The notes: generated by a model not told the origin, from the sequence alone. Shown: positions 28,975 to 42,612, counted from the stretch's first letter. The stretch: 64,000 nucleotides of DNA from Lycocorax pyrrhopterus obiensis (GCA_014706295.1 JACSVZ010000002.1:51362717-51426716); one strand, 5' to 3'. A program made the numbers and translations.

Positions 28975-29750
28975 CCAGAATTCCAGAACTGTTAGGGTTG
29001 GAAGGGATCTCTGGAGATCATCCAGTCCAACCCTCCTGCCAAGGAAGGGTCATATGGGGACTCATCCAGGAGGGTTTTAAATGTCTCCAGAGAGGGAGAC
29101 TCCATGACCTTCTTGGGCAGCCTGTTCCAGTGCTTTGCCACTGTCAGTGGAAAGAAGTTCATCCTTGAACATAAAGGTGGAACTTCTTGTGTTTTATTTT
29201 AGGGCCATTGTTTTCATTTATGGCCCGTGCTCCTCATCCTGTTACTGGACACCACCAAAAAAGGGTCTGGCACCATCCTCTTGGCACCTGACTTAGAGAT
29301 ATTTATCTGCATTAATGAGATCCTCTCTCAGCCTTCTCTCCTCTAGACTTAACAGGCCCAGCTCCTGCAGTCTGTGCTCCTAAGAGAGATGCTCCAAATC
29401 CTTGATCATCTTTGTTGCCTCTGCTAGTGGACCCTCTCCACTAGAGCCTTGTTTTGTACTGAGGAGCCCAGAACTGGACACAGAACACCAGATGTGGCCT
29501 CACAAGGGCTGGGCAGAGGGGCAGGATCACCTCCCTCGACCTTCTGGCCACACTTTTCCTGACGCACCCCAGGATACCACTGGATACCTCCTGACCACAA
29601 GGACACACTGCCATTTCAGAGTCAACTTGTCACCCAGTCTTGGTGACTCCCAGGTCCTTCTCCACAAAGCTGCTCTCTAGTAGGTCAGCCCCCAACCTGA
29701 GCTGGGGGTTTTTCCTTGCCAGGTTCAGGACTCTGAATGTGAATTTATTA
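28975..29750 (-). mobile_element. CR1 LINE copy with reverse-transcriptase remnant
   Basis: The plus strand shows the reverse complement of about 0.78 kb of the CR1 3' region. In order there are GGTTGGAAGGGATCTCTGGA with ATCATCCAGTCCAACCCTCC, GGGCAGCCTGTTCCAGTGC, GATCCTCTCTCAGCCTTCTC, AGAGAGATGCTCCAAATCC, AGGAGCCCAGAACTGGACAC, GGGGCAGGATCACCTCCCTC and GACTCCCAGGTCCTTCTCC. This resembles the 'ctctggagatcat' CR1 subfamilies rather than the 'ccttaaaggtcat' type at 19231 and 32085. On the minus strand near 29690-29640 the frame reads LGADLLESSFVEKDLGV, a recognisable piece of the CR1 ORF2 reverse-transcriptase C-terminal region. The rest is broken by stops and frameshifts, so it is inactive. The 3' octamers are decayed to an AATTCCAGAACTGTT-like sequence. 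Confidence 0.93.
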
Positions 29751-32084
29751 TGTGGGACTCCATTTTTGGCAGTGAAAGACAAGCATATGCAGCTCAGACA
29801 GAAGAAACAATGTCCAGACAAAAAGAGACAAAAAGGATGAATGATGAGATGTGTTTAAGAAAACTTGTCACTCTCCTTTCTTATCTACATTTATACTTGG
29901 ATATCAAAGCTCAAATTTCTGTCTGTTCCCTCAAATTCTTGTCATATTCAACTCAAAATCAGAGAAAATAGATGGCCAAAACTGATTCCTTTTAGCTATG
30001 TTTATAGTATGTCACTTAGTCATCACACCTCTCCAGAAGGGCAATGCAAAAGCAGAGAACTCAACCTCTTTTTGAAGAACCTCTGATGAGTAAAGATTTT
30101 ATTTTAAATGCATCTTCAACAATCATTTAAGTTGTGAAAGAATTTTACTGGAGTAAAAAGAGTCTGAAATTCAGTAAGAAAAATGCTCTCTTAGGTCACT
30201 AGATGTGTCATGCATCTATTGTTCTCACTGCCATGTAATCCTGAATATCACAGTGTTAAGAGAAAAAGGAAAGAAAATATCGCTACAATATGACCACACA
30301 CTTCTCTGAGTCTATTACACAAAGATGACAGTCAGAGCGACTAAATATGCAGCTTTTGTTTACACTTCCTTTTTAGAGTATACCTGAGGTTTGTTTGTCT
30401 GTCACTCAAGCTGTAACTAATTTGTAGTTATTGACTCTTGCACAGTTGCAAAAGATATCTTCTTGAAGTTCCTTTTTCTTCCCATCATTCTCACTTCACG
30501 TTTTCTGCTATCTACTTGAGTTGCATTGTCTTATACTATCCAGCAAAACTAAATCTCAATGCGAAAATATGCTAAATTACTCAACTAAAACTGTCCTTGC
30601 CCTTTTTTTCTGTTACAATCATGAAAATGGTGGGAAAACAGAAACACCCAGGTCTATTCATCTATTCAAATCAAAGCCCTTATTATGCAAACACATCCCT
30701 AGGCAAAGCACAGTACAAATAATTCAAAGACAGGGATCCTCCAAAGAGGAAATAAAAAAGAATTCTGATGAATTTAAATATCCAGAGTTGTTTATTCAAA
30801 ATAGTTCGGTCATTTTGCATTCTGCTCTGTGTTCTGAAGCTGATACTAAGCATATATTGTAAATGGACTTGAAGACATATTTATAGTGGCTTGCTAAAGA
30901 AACAGAGGTAAATCTGACAAAAATCAAGGGAGCGAAGAATGGGCCTAGAGAGGGGTAGAATAATCTGCTATGGAAAGTTACAGAAAACATCCAATCTATC
31001 AAACTATCAGCAGGGAGACTGTCAGCATCCTGAAAAATGAAAAGAAAAAAATTCAATGCTTAAGACTTCTGAATAGTTTTTGAATGCTGCTATAGTATTT
31101 TTAGGCTTAAATATAATGGGAACAGATAAATCACCTCATGTTTCATGCTGTTGCCCATATGTGGGCTAGAAAAGCATGACCCAGGGCCAAGACTTGCAGA
31201 CTTTGTCATCCCTCCATATTGCCGGGCTTTCAGGTGCTCCTCAGGACCTTTTGTTCAATTCACACTGAGATTAACTAGTGCTACCACAGGGAAAGACTCT
31301 TGCTTGCAGGTAATTGTGATACTTCTGAGGATAAACAAGAGCAAATTAAGGCAGGAAAATTATGCTGTCTAGGTCCCTGCTTTCCTAGAGCTGTTTGCTG
31401 TGTCCTCTGGCACTCATCAGATTTCCAGAGCAGTCTCATGGGTAATCAACCAATAAGACACACATGCAGCAGTTATCTGACATAGGTAGCTACTTGACAG
31501 TTTACTGGAATTTAGTTATTTGGCCAGCTATTTGCTTCCAATGTACTGGGAGACACCTGGAGCTACTGTTCCAAAGAAGAAATACTGGAAATATGGCTGA
31601 AATATTTTTTTCTGCCCGTGCAGTACTTCTGGACTGTAAAGATGACCTGTTTGTTAACCTTAAGAAGAGTGCAACAGCTTTTGTTACAACACACAATGAA
31701 GTACGTATAAAACTTCACTCTGGGCTGTACTCCTAGATTCCTCTTCCTGCTTTCCTTGGCAGTCCAAAGGAAGTAGAGCTGTCAAGTAACTCCCACTCCA
31801 GTGGGTACATGCTCTAAGGACAAGCTGGAACCACAGGGGACTGACCACCTGCAAAGATGTACTTGGGTCTTTACATTTCTTTAGGTGAGGGTGGCAAATT
31901 ATGTTAAGATTTTGCATATGGCAAAATCTATTTTTAACACACAGCTAAAACTATCATCTCAAATACAAGAAAAATAGCAGTATTATTCTGGATGCCTAGG
32001 AAAATGCTGGCAACATGATCCTTAGGTACAATCTTGGGCTGACTCTGAGAATGCAACTAGTGGAAGGACTTCCCAGGGACTAGT
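29751..32084. other. Unique noncoding spacer between CR1 copies
   Basis: No recognisable gene is present. The longest frame is 113 codons at 30521-30862 (plus), rich in Lys, Ser and Asn as expected of translated AT-rich noncoding DNA. Several overlapping open frames occur on both strands around 31145-31920, where GC is slightly higher. No domain, splice pair or repeat could be identified. Confidence 0.55.
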
Positions 32085-32525
32085 AATAGAATTATAGAAT
32101 AGTATCTTAGAATAGTTTGGGTTGGAAGGAATTTTTAAAGGTCATCTGCTCCAACCCCCTGGAATGAACACATCCAGTGATGGAACATCTACCACCTCTC
32201 TGGGCAACCTGTTCCAGTGTGTCAACACTCTCATCATAAACATTTTCTTCCTTTTATCTATTTTGAAGCTACCCTTTTTTAGTTTAAAACCATTATCCCT
32301 TGTCCTGTTGCTACAGACTTTACAAAAAAGTTTGTTCCCATCTTTCTTACAAGCCCCTTTAAGTACTGAAAGGCTGCAATAAGGTCTTTCCAGAGTCTTT
32401 TCCTTGCCAGGCTGAACAACCTCAACCCTCTCAGCCTCTCCTCACAGGAGAAGTGTTCCAGCCCTCTGATTATTTTTGTGTCCCTCCTCTGGACCCAATC
32501 CAACAGGTCTATGTCTAGCATTTTA
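32085..32525 (-). mobile_element. CR1 LINE copy with reverse-transcriptase remnant
   Basis: The plus strand carries about 440 bases of reverse-complemented CR1 3' end. It starts with decayed octamers (ATAGAATTATAGAATAG), then GTTTGGGTTGGAAGGA, AAAGGTCATCTGCTCCAACC, CTCTCTGGGCAACCTGTTCC, TTTAGTTTAAAACCATTATC, CTTTAAGTACTGAAAGGC, AGGCTGAACAACCTCAACCC and ATCCAACAGGTC. On the minus strand the frame gives CEERLRGLRLFSLARKRLW followed by DLIAAFQYLKG, matching the C-terminal part of CR1 ORF2. This part of the frame is still open over about 80 codons, but the copy is 5'-truncated and cannot move. It has the same subfamily look as the copy at 19231. Confidence 0.94.
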
Positions 32526-35147
32526 AGGTAAACCACAAATCTGAATTGCCAGAAAGAACAAACATAGGAGTGACATATTAGCACTGTAAAAGACATATTC
32601 ACCTTAGGAGGAAGGTGTGGGACTAAGCAGTCATCACCTTCTCCTGCCGTGCAAGGGAACACCTCCGCAGTCCCTCAGTCAGTACTGAACATTGTTATGA
32701 CCCAATTAACACCAAAAGCAAAGGACGAATTTGTGACTCAGTGTTTTGCTTATGAAAAATGTCAAGTCCTGGTCTTATTAGTCTTGATGTAAAATTATAA
32801 TAATATCATTGATTAAAGTAGAAATTGCTGGATTAAAACCAGCGTAAGAGTATAATTTATATCATGTTGATCAGTTGATTGCACACCATGTGTAATTACC
32901 TGCTGAGCTGCAGTTATCAACTTCTTGAGTGTTCAGATGCATTCCATGAAGAATGTGATTATGAAGTACTGTTTCAAAACTGCGGCAATGCTATCTATGG
33001 ATCAGTCTGTGATTTACTCTTAGAAAAAAAGATGCAGTTTTACTGTTCCCCCTTACATAAAAATAATAATAAGTTTGTTGGCAATCAGCTCATGTTATTG
33101 AACTATGAACATCAGAACAAAACACAGGCTGAAATTGCTACATGCCCAGAATAGAGGCACACCAGCTAAACCAGATCATCTCACATTCAGCCTTGGAATT
33201 CAAAGCACTATTAAGCAATCAGGTAAGATAAAATACATTTTTATAACCTATTTCAATTTTCCCACTGAAAGGTATTATGTTAGAAGCTCACTGTGCCTCC
33301 AACAGTGATAGCACATCTTGCCTGGTAGATAAAGGCGGAGATGCAAGTTAACAAATATTTTCTGCAGATAGAAATCTGAACAGGTAACAGTTAGGTTCCA
33401 TATCAGCAGAAAATGTTTTACTTCCATTTTTATTTGCTTTCATCATCAGTTCCTATAATCTATATGATACTTATATGACTTTTTAGCAAAAAATATTTAA
33501 CAACACAACAGACTCTTCCCCAACATTAAACAGTAACAATAATATTAATATTAAAATGATGAAATAATCTGATTTGCAAAAATTACAATTCTTCTTAAAT
33601 TTTGAATAAATGGCAAAAATGTAAGACTGAAGGTAAAAAATACAGGAGAACTCTGTACTGTTGAAAAAGTTACAAAAAATGGCAAGGAAAGGGAGCACAA
33701 AATTCTATTTGTCCACAAGTCAATTTAAAATGACATTAAGCATCAATGAACGAAGTGAGACAGGGAGTTTGAAAGAAATTGCACAAAAAGAAGATGAAGA
33801 AATACATAGTGTGCCTAGTCTATTTAACTTGAGATTGTTTTACCCTTAAAGAAAGCATGTGTAAAGTGGAAGAGAATCAGAATTTGTTAGATGAAATGTA
33901 CGGCATCTTACAATGTCCATTATTAAGAGAATTATTATTTGTCAAAAGAGATGGCAGACTTTAATTACATAACACCTGTTACCCAGTGTTAGGATTCTTT
34001 AGATGCACCCTAATGTATACCTGAGAAACAAGACGACCTGTGAGGCACACAAGCAACATTAGGCACCTCATGCAAATCACCTAGAGAGGAAAGCATATTC
34101 CAGCGCTCGTTTTGGTACTTAATTGCAACACCTTTGGAACCAAATAAATTGTATTGGTTTGTTTTCATTATAAAAATAAGGGGAATATATTTTTGGGTTA
34201 AAAAAAAAAATCAAGTTGGATTCAAGCAATTTCTAAGTCTAATATGCTAAACAACATTTGATACACTATCACTGCTGGTCAATCACAGCAATCTGACGAG
34301 TCCAGTAAGAGAACTTTCACCCACTGTTCAAAGCACACTAAAGGTAAAATGCCTAGACGCCAAATGCAGTTGACCAGATACACAACAATATCATCTGTGG
34401 TTTTGGCAGGAGCATTGCTGAAGAGCTACCTGTCCCTTAAGCACATTTCTGAGAGATGCAATAATGAGTAACATTAGGAATTCTGAAAAGACTCTACGAT
34501 CACACGTCAAGATTTCAGTCAGAACGTTGCCCCAGCCTGAGAGTCACATGAGAACAGCCAGAGCTGAAGTTCCAGTGGAGAAATAAAGCAACAAGTTTTT
34601 TCATTTCTAAGTTGACATTCACACTAGTCATGCATATATCCATATATTATTTCATTCATCACAGATGAGTGAAAAGTTAGAGGAATAAATGGTAGGGGAT
34701 GGAAATTTTCCCATCATCTCCAATAAAACAAAAACTTACTCCACCTAAAACAGTACTTGCTTTTACAGTTACATTTTGAATACAGGTTTACATTTGCAAA
34801 GTCAAAAGAAAGGGATTATAAAGCTGGACAGTCAAACTCATAAGAAGTTAAACTCCATCGTTGTTAGGGTACTCTACTCAACCATGAATTCACTTCACTT
34901 GTGTATATAAATTATGCAATTTCTAATAGACTGCCTTTCCCCACCCTCCCTCCCAGAAACTCTGTACCACTGATATGTGTAATAAATGAAAATTTATTAA
35001 TGATTAGCTGGTCAATATTTGCTGAAAACTGTTAAAACCTATGGCAAACCTGTTAAATCTATTCATTTGTTGTGAACTTTCTATGGCACTTCTCAGAACA
35101 GAGGACTGCGTCACAAAACTTAATCAATCTTTAAACCGGCCAGCAAA
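32526..35147. other. Unique AT-rich noncoding DNA, no gene seen
   Basis: No gene-like frame is present: the longest are about 90 codons (32879-33154, plus) with no recognisable family. Composition is AT-rich with ordinary A/T runs, for example at 34200-34210. I see no promoter, RNA gene or further repeat. Confidence 0.55.
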
Positions 35148-35210
35148 ATGAAAGATGATATCACTCCATTTTACAAACAGTTGACTGAGGCATAGACAGA
35201 CTAAGAAAAA
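35148..35210 (-). repeat. MIR-like SINE core fragment
   Basis: ATCACTCCATTTTACAAACA followed by ACTGAGGCATAGACAGACTA closely follows the reverse complement of the MIR core ('ccattttacagatgaggaaactgaggcacagagaggttaag'). This is the best of the three MIR-like matches in the window. The match decays beyond the A run at 35203. Identification is by eye. Confidence 0.5.
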
Positions 35211-38200
35211 AAAAATCCTATTAATTTTCACACCTAACTTGATAACTCTAGTGAATGATTTTTCAGAAGGTGATTGCTATACGGTACTTCATCCATTCAA
35301 ACTAGCATTCCCATTGGCTTCAGTTATAAGTGCTCAGCAATTCTGCCAGATATTTCTACAGAAATTTCTAGCTCTTACTCTGAAAAATGAGAATTGCGTT
35401 TATTAACCATTTGTAAGAAGTATGGCTTGAGTAACTACCTGGTGTTGCAAAGGAGTACAAAGGCAATAAGAAAATACTTAGGGCAGTAATTAGATCCATT
35501 ATCCACCATTATGTCCACTACATAATGACTTTCAAGAAAGACAGAAGTCCTATGAAAACAGGTCTCTCTTACTTCTGTTATAGAATGACTGCAGCTCCAC
35601 TTTGTGGAAGAGTTGTTTTTAATTGTTCAGAACCACAGAAGAAAACAAAACTGACGAACCAAAAATCTGCCTTAGGGTGGCTAGGTGGGAATACTCACAC
35701 TACGTATACGGCAAATTTATTGATTGGATGGCTTGCCAAAGAGAAGTCTGGGCAAGTCAGAAAGAAGAAAATACAACGAACCTGAAGACATTCCAAGTGT
35801 CCAAACTTTCACAGAAATACACATGGTGACAGAGAATGATTGTATTTTGACAAATCTGGCAAAAAAGATATATCTCTTTTCACTATAAAATGTATTGAAA
35901 ATATAGCAGAGGGATCAGAAAATCAAAGGCTGCCTTCAATAGAGGTTTTCGGACAAGAGAGGAACCATAAGTCTCTGAAGTCTCGTAGTCCATTCAGAGC
36001 TCAGAAAGAAAGTGAGCTTCAGCGGATACAACCCTTCTGCACGTTCACCACAATTCTGCCCTTGCCTTCTTACTCCTTATTTACTTGAATACACGATGCA
36101 GGCTCCCTCAGCAGGCAATCTGCACATCCTCAGCTACCTGCTTTCCCAGTCAGCTGTCAGACAGCTGACCCTTATCTTTATTCCCAGCTAGTTTATCACC
36201 AGCTTTAGCCTCAAAATGCCTGCTCTTACCCATTTCTTCTTCCCTTAAATAGTTGAGCTCTCTAAATTATCTTCTCTAGCCAGTCTGTTTTCCTCCTACA
36301 TCTGCTCCAGATTTGCTGTCCTGAATGCCTCTATTTTCCCTGCTAGACTTGAGTTTCTGTCTGTCCCTTTTGCTTTTAATCAAAAGCTTACGGCTCTCTG
36401 CACACTTCCATGCTGTGTCTGAGCAGTGTTGAAAGCATCTAAAAGTTCCAATACACTCAAGGGGAAGCAAATGGTCACAGAAGGAGTTACTATTACTCAC
36501 CTTTGTTAATTTATTCTCCTTCTTCTTCATAATTAAGGATATTTACGTTATTTTTAGGATATTTACCTTATTTTAGAATATTTTAAACTGAAATAAATAT
36601 CTTCCTCACTTGAATACCTTTGTTAAGCACTGTACTTAGCTCCCTGCTCTCCAAGGATATAGTTAATAACCTTTGTGTTTCAGGGGAATATACACAAAAA
36701 CCAATGTTACCTATTTTTTTTTAAATGTTTTATAAGGGAAGCTAGATGAGTTGATATCAACTTTACATTTGTGGCAAACACTTACTTTACTCAATCCAGT
36801 TAAACTTAAGTAGTTGCTCCTGCTTTCAAAGGCCCCCACTAATAACAGCTCCTAGATAATGAAGTTAAAGAAATACACAAGATATACAATAAAGAACTAG
36901 TACATAGGCTCCTTTAAAATAGAGAGGGGGAAAAAATCTCTTTCAAAAAGCACCAGACATTTCTAATTTATGTTAGTTCTTCCTATCTATAATAATAAAA
37001 TTTGTAAGGATTCTGCACAAAAGGATTACTGGAGCACATAAATGGAGGATAAATTAATTAGGTGTTTTGTTTTAATAAAATATGCTATTCAAAGAGTCTT
37101 CTGTTTACCTGATTAACCACCATTAAATAAAAGAAAAAAGTCTGTCAAAAGGAAAGCCAACAATAAATGAAAAAAGTGAGAAAGACAGCATGTTCTGAAA
37201 GAAAACAAAGAAAAATTTCTAAGCACTGATGACAGTCCTATCCAGGAGAGAACTCCCTTTTAACGTCAAAGTGCAGTACTAAAAGCACCCGGCAATTCCT
37301 GAGTTCAAAAATAACCAGCATAAGCAACAAGATTGAGACAGAGTATTTAATGCAGCTAGAAATTACAGGACCAAAGCCCCTCACCACTATTACACGAGCA
37401 ATTTTACTCAAAGAAAAATGAAGAAAGCCCAACACTATAAAGTGAATTCAGAGGGGTTAAAGAGAGTGAAGTCTTGACTGTTGTGCAGACAAGAGAAATA
37501 GGATGCATGATCCTACAGTCTGCAGATACACTGTGGACAATGCACAGTGAGAGACATACTCAAGACTATTTACAAGCTTCCTACCTCCAGAAGCTATAAG
37601 GCAGATTAGGGACATTATGGGAATGCCATTTTCACCACACAATGTGCACTTTAAGCTTAGAGCATGCCACTCAATGAATTTCCTCTCAGGCTGGGAATGT
37701 CACTGTTCCACGCTATCTGCTCCTCTCACTCCACGCCTGCCAGAGTGAAGCACTCAGTAACAGCCATAATTTTGCATTCTGTGTTCTTTATCAGCACATC
37801 ACCTTTCTCATAAAATAGCAACACTGAAAAAGACAAGTAACCAACCAACCTCTTTTCAAAAAGTCAAGATGAAAAAAATCCTCAGTTTAGTCCTTCTGCT
37901 CTGGCTTCTGTATGTAGTAAAATTTATAGCAATGAAAGGATGTGAAAAATAACCTAAATAATATGGGCTTTCTCTTGGCAAAGTGTGTACATTTACAGAA
38001 AGGAAAGTGTGCTTTAGTTCAGCCTTGTGCTATGACAGGAGCCAGTGCCCCCATCAACATCTGGTGCAATTCTCTTGCTAAAACTAAAGGCAAGCATGAG
38101 CAGAAATTGAAGGCAATGTATGGCCCTTTGCACAGATTTACAATTTTCTACTCAGCACATTGATAGTATACTTTGTCTCCAAAAGAAGCTTGAAAAAGGG

Positions 38201-39079
38201 AGAAATGTAATAAGGAACAAAGGAGAGAGAAATATCTGTAATATAGATTTTTTCACCAATCTCAGTGGAGAATGAAAAAGAAAAAAACAAACACAGAAAC
38301 AGAGAAAACACCCTGCAGCTAGTCAAACTGGGGGAATTCTTCCCATTAAATTATCCTAATGATTTCCACATGCAATTTATTGAGCAGGCAGCTCAAGTAG
38401 ATGGATGGATATTTAAGAAAAGATGCACAGTGATCATTTGAAATGACAACCACATTTAACATTATCAAGAATTACCTGGAAAACCATTTGCCACAGTCAT
38501 CTTTTGCATCTGGCTGTCTAATGGTGCCTTTAATGAAAGAGACAAGCATAACTTAACTAATTACTTAGAGAAATTGAAATCCATCATGTCAGTAACTTCT
38601 TAGCACACATTTTCTTGGACCTTCAGCTTTTTTCCTATAAAGTGGAAAAAATTAGAATTAGGCAGCTTTCAAAGTTATGAAATATGAGGTCATATTGTGA
38701 CAAAGTATACCACTCAAGAATGAAAGCAATTTTAATTAAAATCCATCTCATTTGGAAGAGCAACTTTCTATCATTAGAAATTGGAGATTCCAGTGAGCAA
38801 GATTTTGGTTAGTTGAGTTAGAAGGCGTTAATCAAGATGTTGATTAGTCGAAAACATAAAATGAATGTTCCTGGTTTTGTACCATCATTCCTCCCATTGC
38901 AACATGAGAAACAGAGTTCTTGGTTTTTTTCTCCTCCCAAATAGCCTCCATTTGTAACTCCAAAAATCTTCTAGGTTTCTGTGACTACTTTTCAGTAGAG
39001 GAAAAGCCAATTCAACAAACACCTTTCTACAATTTTACCTGGACCTTGCTCTTAGACATCAGATAACATACACTCATTG
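35211..39079. other. Unique noncoding DNA, no gene seen
   Basis: No recognisable coding sequence. Frames at 35525-35829 (plus, two overlapping) and 36276-36530 (minus) are open for 68 to 86 codons but Lys/Thr/Ser-rich and family-less. A 20-base unit is repeated in tandem at 36536-36574. Otherwise the sequence is unremarkable AT-rich DNA. Confidence 0.55.
36536..36574. repeat. Short tandem duplication, about 20-bp unit
   Basis: AGGATATTTACGTTATTTTT is followed directly by AGGATATTTACCTTATTTT, two near-identical units differing by one substitution and one T. A third partial unit (AGAATATTTT) follows. This looks like replication slippage. Confidence 0.8.
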
Positions 39080-39940
39080 AAACACAGCACCAGAGAATAG
39101 CTGAGGCTGGAAGGGACCTCTGGAGATACTCTGCTTTTTCAAAGCAGGATAAGTTGGAACAAGCGTCCAGTCAGGTTTTGAAGATCTCCAAGGTTAGACT
39201 CCAAAACCTCCTTGAGCATCCTGTGCCAGTGTTTGAGCCCACATAATGAAAACTGTTTTTCCCTGTATTTAAACAGAATTCCCTGTGTTTTAGTTTGTGC
39301 TTTCCTGGCCTTTCCCCGTATACCCCTGAGAACAGTCTGGCTCTGCCTTCTTTGTACCCTCCCATCAGGAATTTATACACCCTGACAAGATCCCCACTGC
39401 AAATTCAGGGTGAACAGTCCTGGCTCTCTCAGGCTCCCCTCTGAAACATGCTCCAGTTCCTAATCACCTGAGCAGCCCTTTGCTGAACTTGCTCCATGAC
39501 TCATCAGCACTGGACACATCACTCCAAATGCAGTATCATCAGTGCTGAGTAGAGAGGAAAGACCTCCACCTTTGCCCTGCTGGCAAATGCTCTTTCTATT
39601 GCATCCGTGGAGACCATTGGCCTATTTTGTTGCAAGCACACATTGCTGCTCAGCTTGTCCAACAGGACTTGCTAGGGTTCTGTGCAAAGCTACTTTCCAG
39701 CTATTGATCCCCTAGCATGTGGGGTTAGTTCTCTGCAGGTGCAGGACTTGAAATTTCCCTTTATTGAACATCATCAGGTTCCTGTTGGATCATTTCTACA
39801 TTCAGTCAAGCACAAAAATCTGGTCTATCAGCCACGCCTCCCAATCTTGCATTGCTGTGTATGCATTGTGTCCCATAATCTAGGTCATTAATGAAGCTGT
39901 TAAACAGAATTGGAATCAGTACAAACACCTGGGAAATATC
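39080..39940 (-). mobile_element. CR1 LINE copy, longest here, with ORF2 C-terminal remnant
   Basis: About 0.86 kb of reverse-complemented CR1 is visible. Blocks in order are GAGGCTGGAAGGGACCTCTG, CTTGAGCATCCTGTGCCAGT, TTTATACACCCTGACAAGAT, CAGGTGCAGGACTTGAAATT, GAACATCATCAGGTTCCTG and TAGGTCATTAATGAAGCTGT with TAAACAGAATTGG. The minus strand from 39380 to 39171 stays open and reads GGYKEGRARLFSGVYGERP, then HKLKHREFCLNTGKNSFH, ending WSLTLEIFKT. This is the conserved C-terminal tail of CR1 ORF2. Upstream of this the frame is broken. The 3' octamers are decayed, and divergence looks higher than in the copy at 32085, suggesting an older insertion. Confidence 0.93.
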
Positions 39941-42612
39941 AAGCAACACTCAAGAAATGTCACATGCTTTTGTTTGTATAGATACTCTAGACAATTTGCT
40001 TACAATATTCAGATGCACAAAAATACCTGAGTCACTGAAAAAGTTCTAGAAAACGTGCACAGAAATAATCCAGCAAGAATACTGCTGAAGAGAAATGAGG
40101 AGGAACATCTTATCTAGTTTTTCTTAAAAAGCCTAAAAGCCTGGTTTATCACCATTATTAATACAAAGAAATAGGGACAAAATTACTATTTATTGACAAT
40201 GATAGCTTATTTAGTTTCTGTTGTGCATATTAGTATGTACTGATTCCAAAGACATTACCGAAGACCTCTTTTTCTCTATTTAAAGAACAGTTGTTCAAGG
40301 ATAAGTTTGCCAATTCTAGATAACTTATTTCTGAATCACATTTGGCCTTCAGGTCCGAGCTTTGCTAGGGAACATATATCTTTTCAATCTCCAATCTCAA
40401 TTACACAGTAGCTACTGAAGTCTTCCTATGCATTTTTCTTATACTTTCACATCTTATTAAACTACATTCCTCTAGGTTAATTCACTACAAATAATGGGTG
40501 TTCCCAAAATGCTCCAGAGATGTTTGTCCTTCAGCCAGTTTTGTGACATTAGACCTTCACCCTTGACTCACAAAGCGGGTTTCTGTATGTTCACAAGTGT
40601 GCACTGCAACTGGTTCCATTCAAAAGATCCTAGCATAGCCTATAAATCTAAACACAGTTTTCCTGGGCAGTTACCTATCTTCACAGAAGTATGAAACCCC
40701 CCCAACACACACACATTTCTACAGTTGTTGGGTCATGTTACTGACTATATATTTTTTCTAGCTCAAAGACTGGACATTTGTCCTTTACAATCTTTTGGGA
40801 AAAATAAAATTTAGCCTTTCAATCTTCAAGAATACTGAGAAATTTTGTTCCATTACCAGAGAGAACTTCGTTTCAAATTCTGAAGTGGGCAACAACGACA
40901 ACAATTATACATTTTATTTTGCAGTGCTAGCTTTATGCCTCACTGTCTTCTTTCAGTAAATTGATGGGTTTGATTGTTTGAAAAATCTTTAAATGCTTTA
41001 TGACTAATGCTGATTCAGAATACTAATGCACAGGTGAGAGCAGCAAACAAAAATGATAGCTGAAAACTAGTACTTTTCTTTCTCAGGTGTCGCAAGTTTT
41101 ATTATACTAGCAGATAAAAGGATTTAAGAAATTTACATTAAAATAAGACTATGTACTCATCAAAACCAATTGTAATATTAGTTCAGATCATTTAGCTTTA
41201 ACTATCTGGTTTCTAAAATGTTATTTCTTAAGAACTCCTACTAGCAAAAAAATTATCCAGGACAACAATAAGAAAATAGCTTTCTAAAAGTAGCAATAAA
41301 CTAATACAGCTTTTGTTGGTACTTTCTATTTAAATGCCATTTCACAAAAGCACTCGACCACAGTACATAATCTAATTTAATGACAAACATGTTTTTCAGT
41401 GCGCCCAATTCTATCAAAGAAAATAGATTTTCAAAATTAGAATTCTTTTTCTTTATAAGATGAGGGAATCTTACAGATTGCTGTCCTGAAATATGCTGAA
41501 CCCATGTAGTCTTCAAGCAGACCTGGGAGTTCATCACCTTAGAGGAGGTTCTCAACTGGTTTCACACAATGTAATATCACTCTTGTTCCTGACCTCATCT
41601 GCCAGTATTAACCACTATTATCTTTCACACTCATTGTGACAGCAAAAGATCTAGCCAAAAATTTGTGAGTACTAAGTACAGAACTAGTGTTTTAAATAAT
41701 GTACATATGTCCAAAGCCAGCAGCCCAATTTCTAAGGTAAAAGGTTGGGGCTCAGAGGTGTTAATATGAAACAAGATAATAATGGGGAAAAAATATTCTT
41801 TCCCTGGAAAGTGTAGTATGGATTGGTATCATATGCATTTTCTGACCTCTAAAGGTTAAAGTGAGAGTGACCAGCATGGTAATATACATCGGATCTTTCC
41901 TGTATCTCAAAAAGACCATCATGTACATTTTAAAAACCTCTTGACATGAAGCAATGATACTAAAACCGAACCAAACCCTCAGTCTTAATCAGTATTTTTG
42001 TTCTAGCACGTGAAGATAAATTGAGTCAGGAAGAACAAAGAAAATAAACTTTAAAAATGGGGAGGAGGAGGCGAAAAACCGTGAGAAGAGAGAGAGATAT
42101 GAAAAGTTCACGAATCTGCATCTGCAAACAAAATAACTTTCTAAATCTGAAAGCAATAAATGGCTATTAATACCCCAGTGAGAAGTAGCTAGAGAAGTAT
42201 GTATTTATGCAGAATGAGAGGAGTGATTTAGTGGTGGGCCAGTGTCTTTTGTCAAACTTTCCCTGCATAAATTCTCAAGCAGAAATACAAGTTTTTAAAA
42301 TCAACTGAAATTAAATTAAACTTTATAGCTGAGACCAACTTCTGGATTGAAGCAACACAGAATAAAAACTAAAAGTTAACCAACTGAGCACTTCCAGATA
42401 TGAAGAAGAGAGATAGCAAAAAGAAATTAAGTGACAAGTTTTATATTATACTGATCAGATTCTAAAGTGCTTGTCAAAACAGGTCCCAAATACACAAGGA
42501 GTATCATCGATCTTAAATCTAAGCCTATCACTGCACATAGCCTCATTCCACTGGATTCACTGAAGCCACTTGTAAAGAGTTGGTCATTAAGTACAAGTTC
42601 TTATATACTCAC

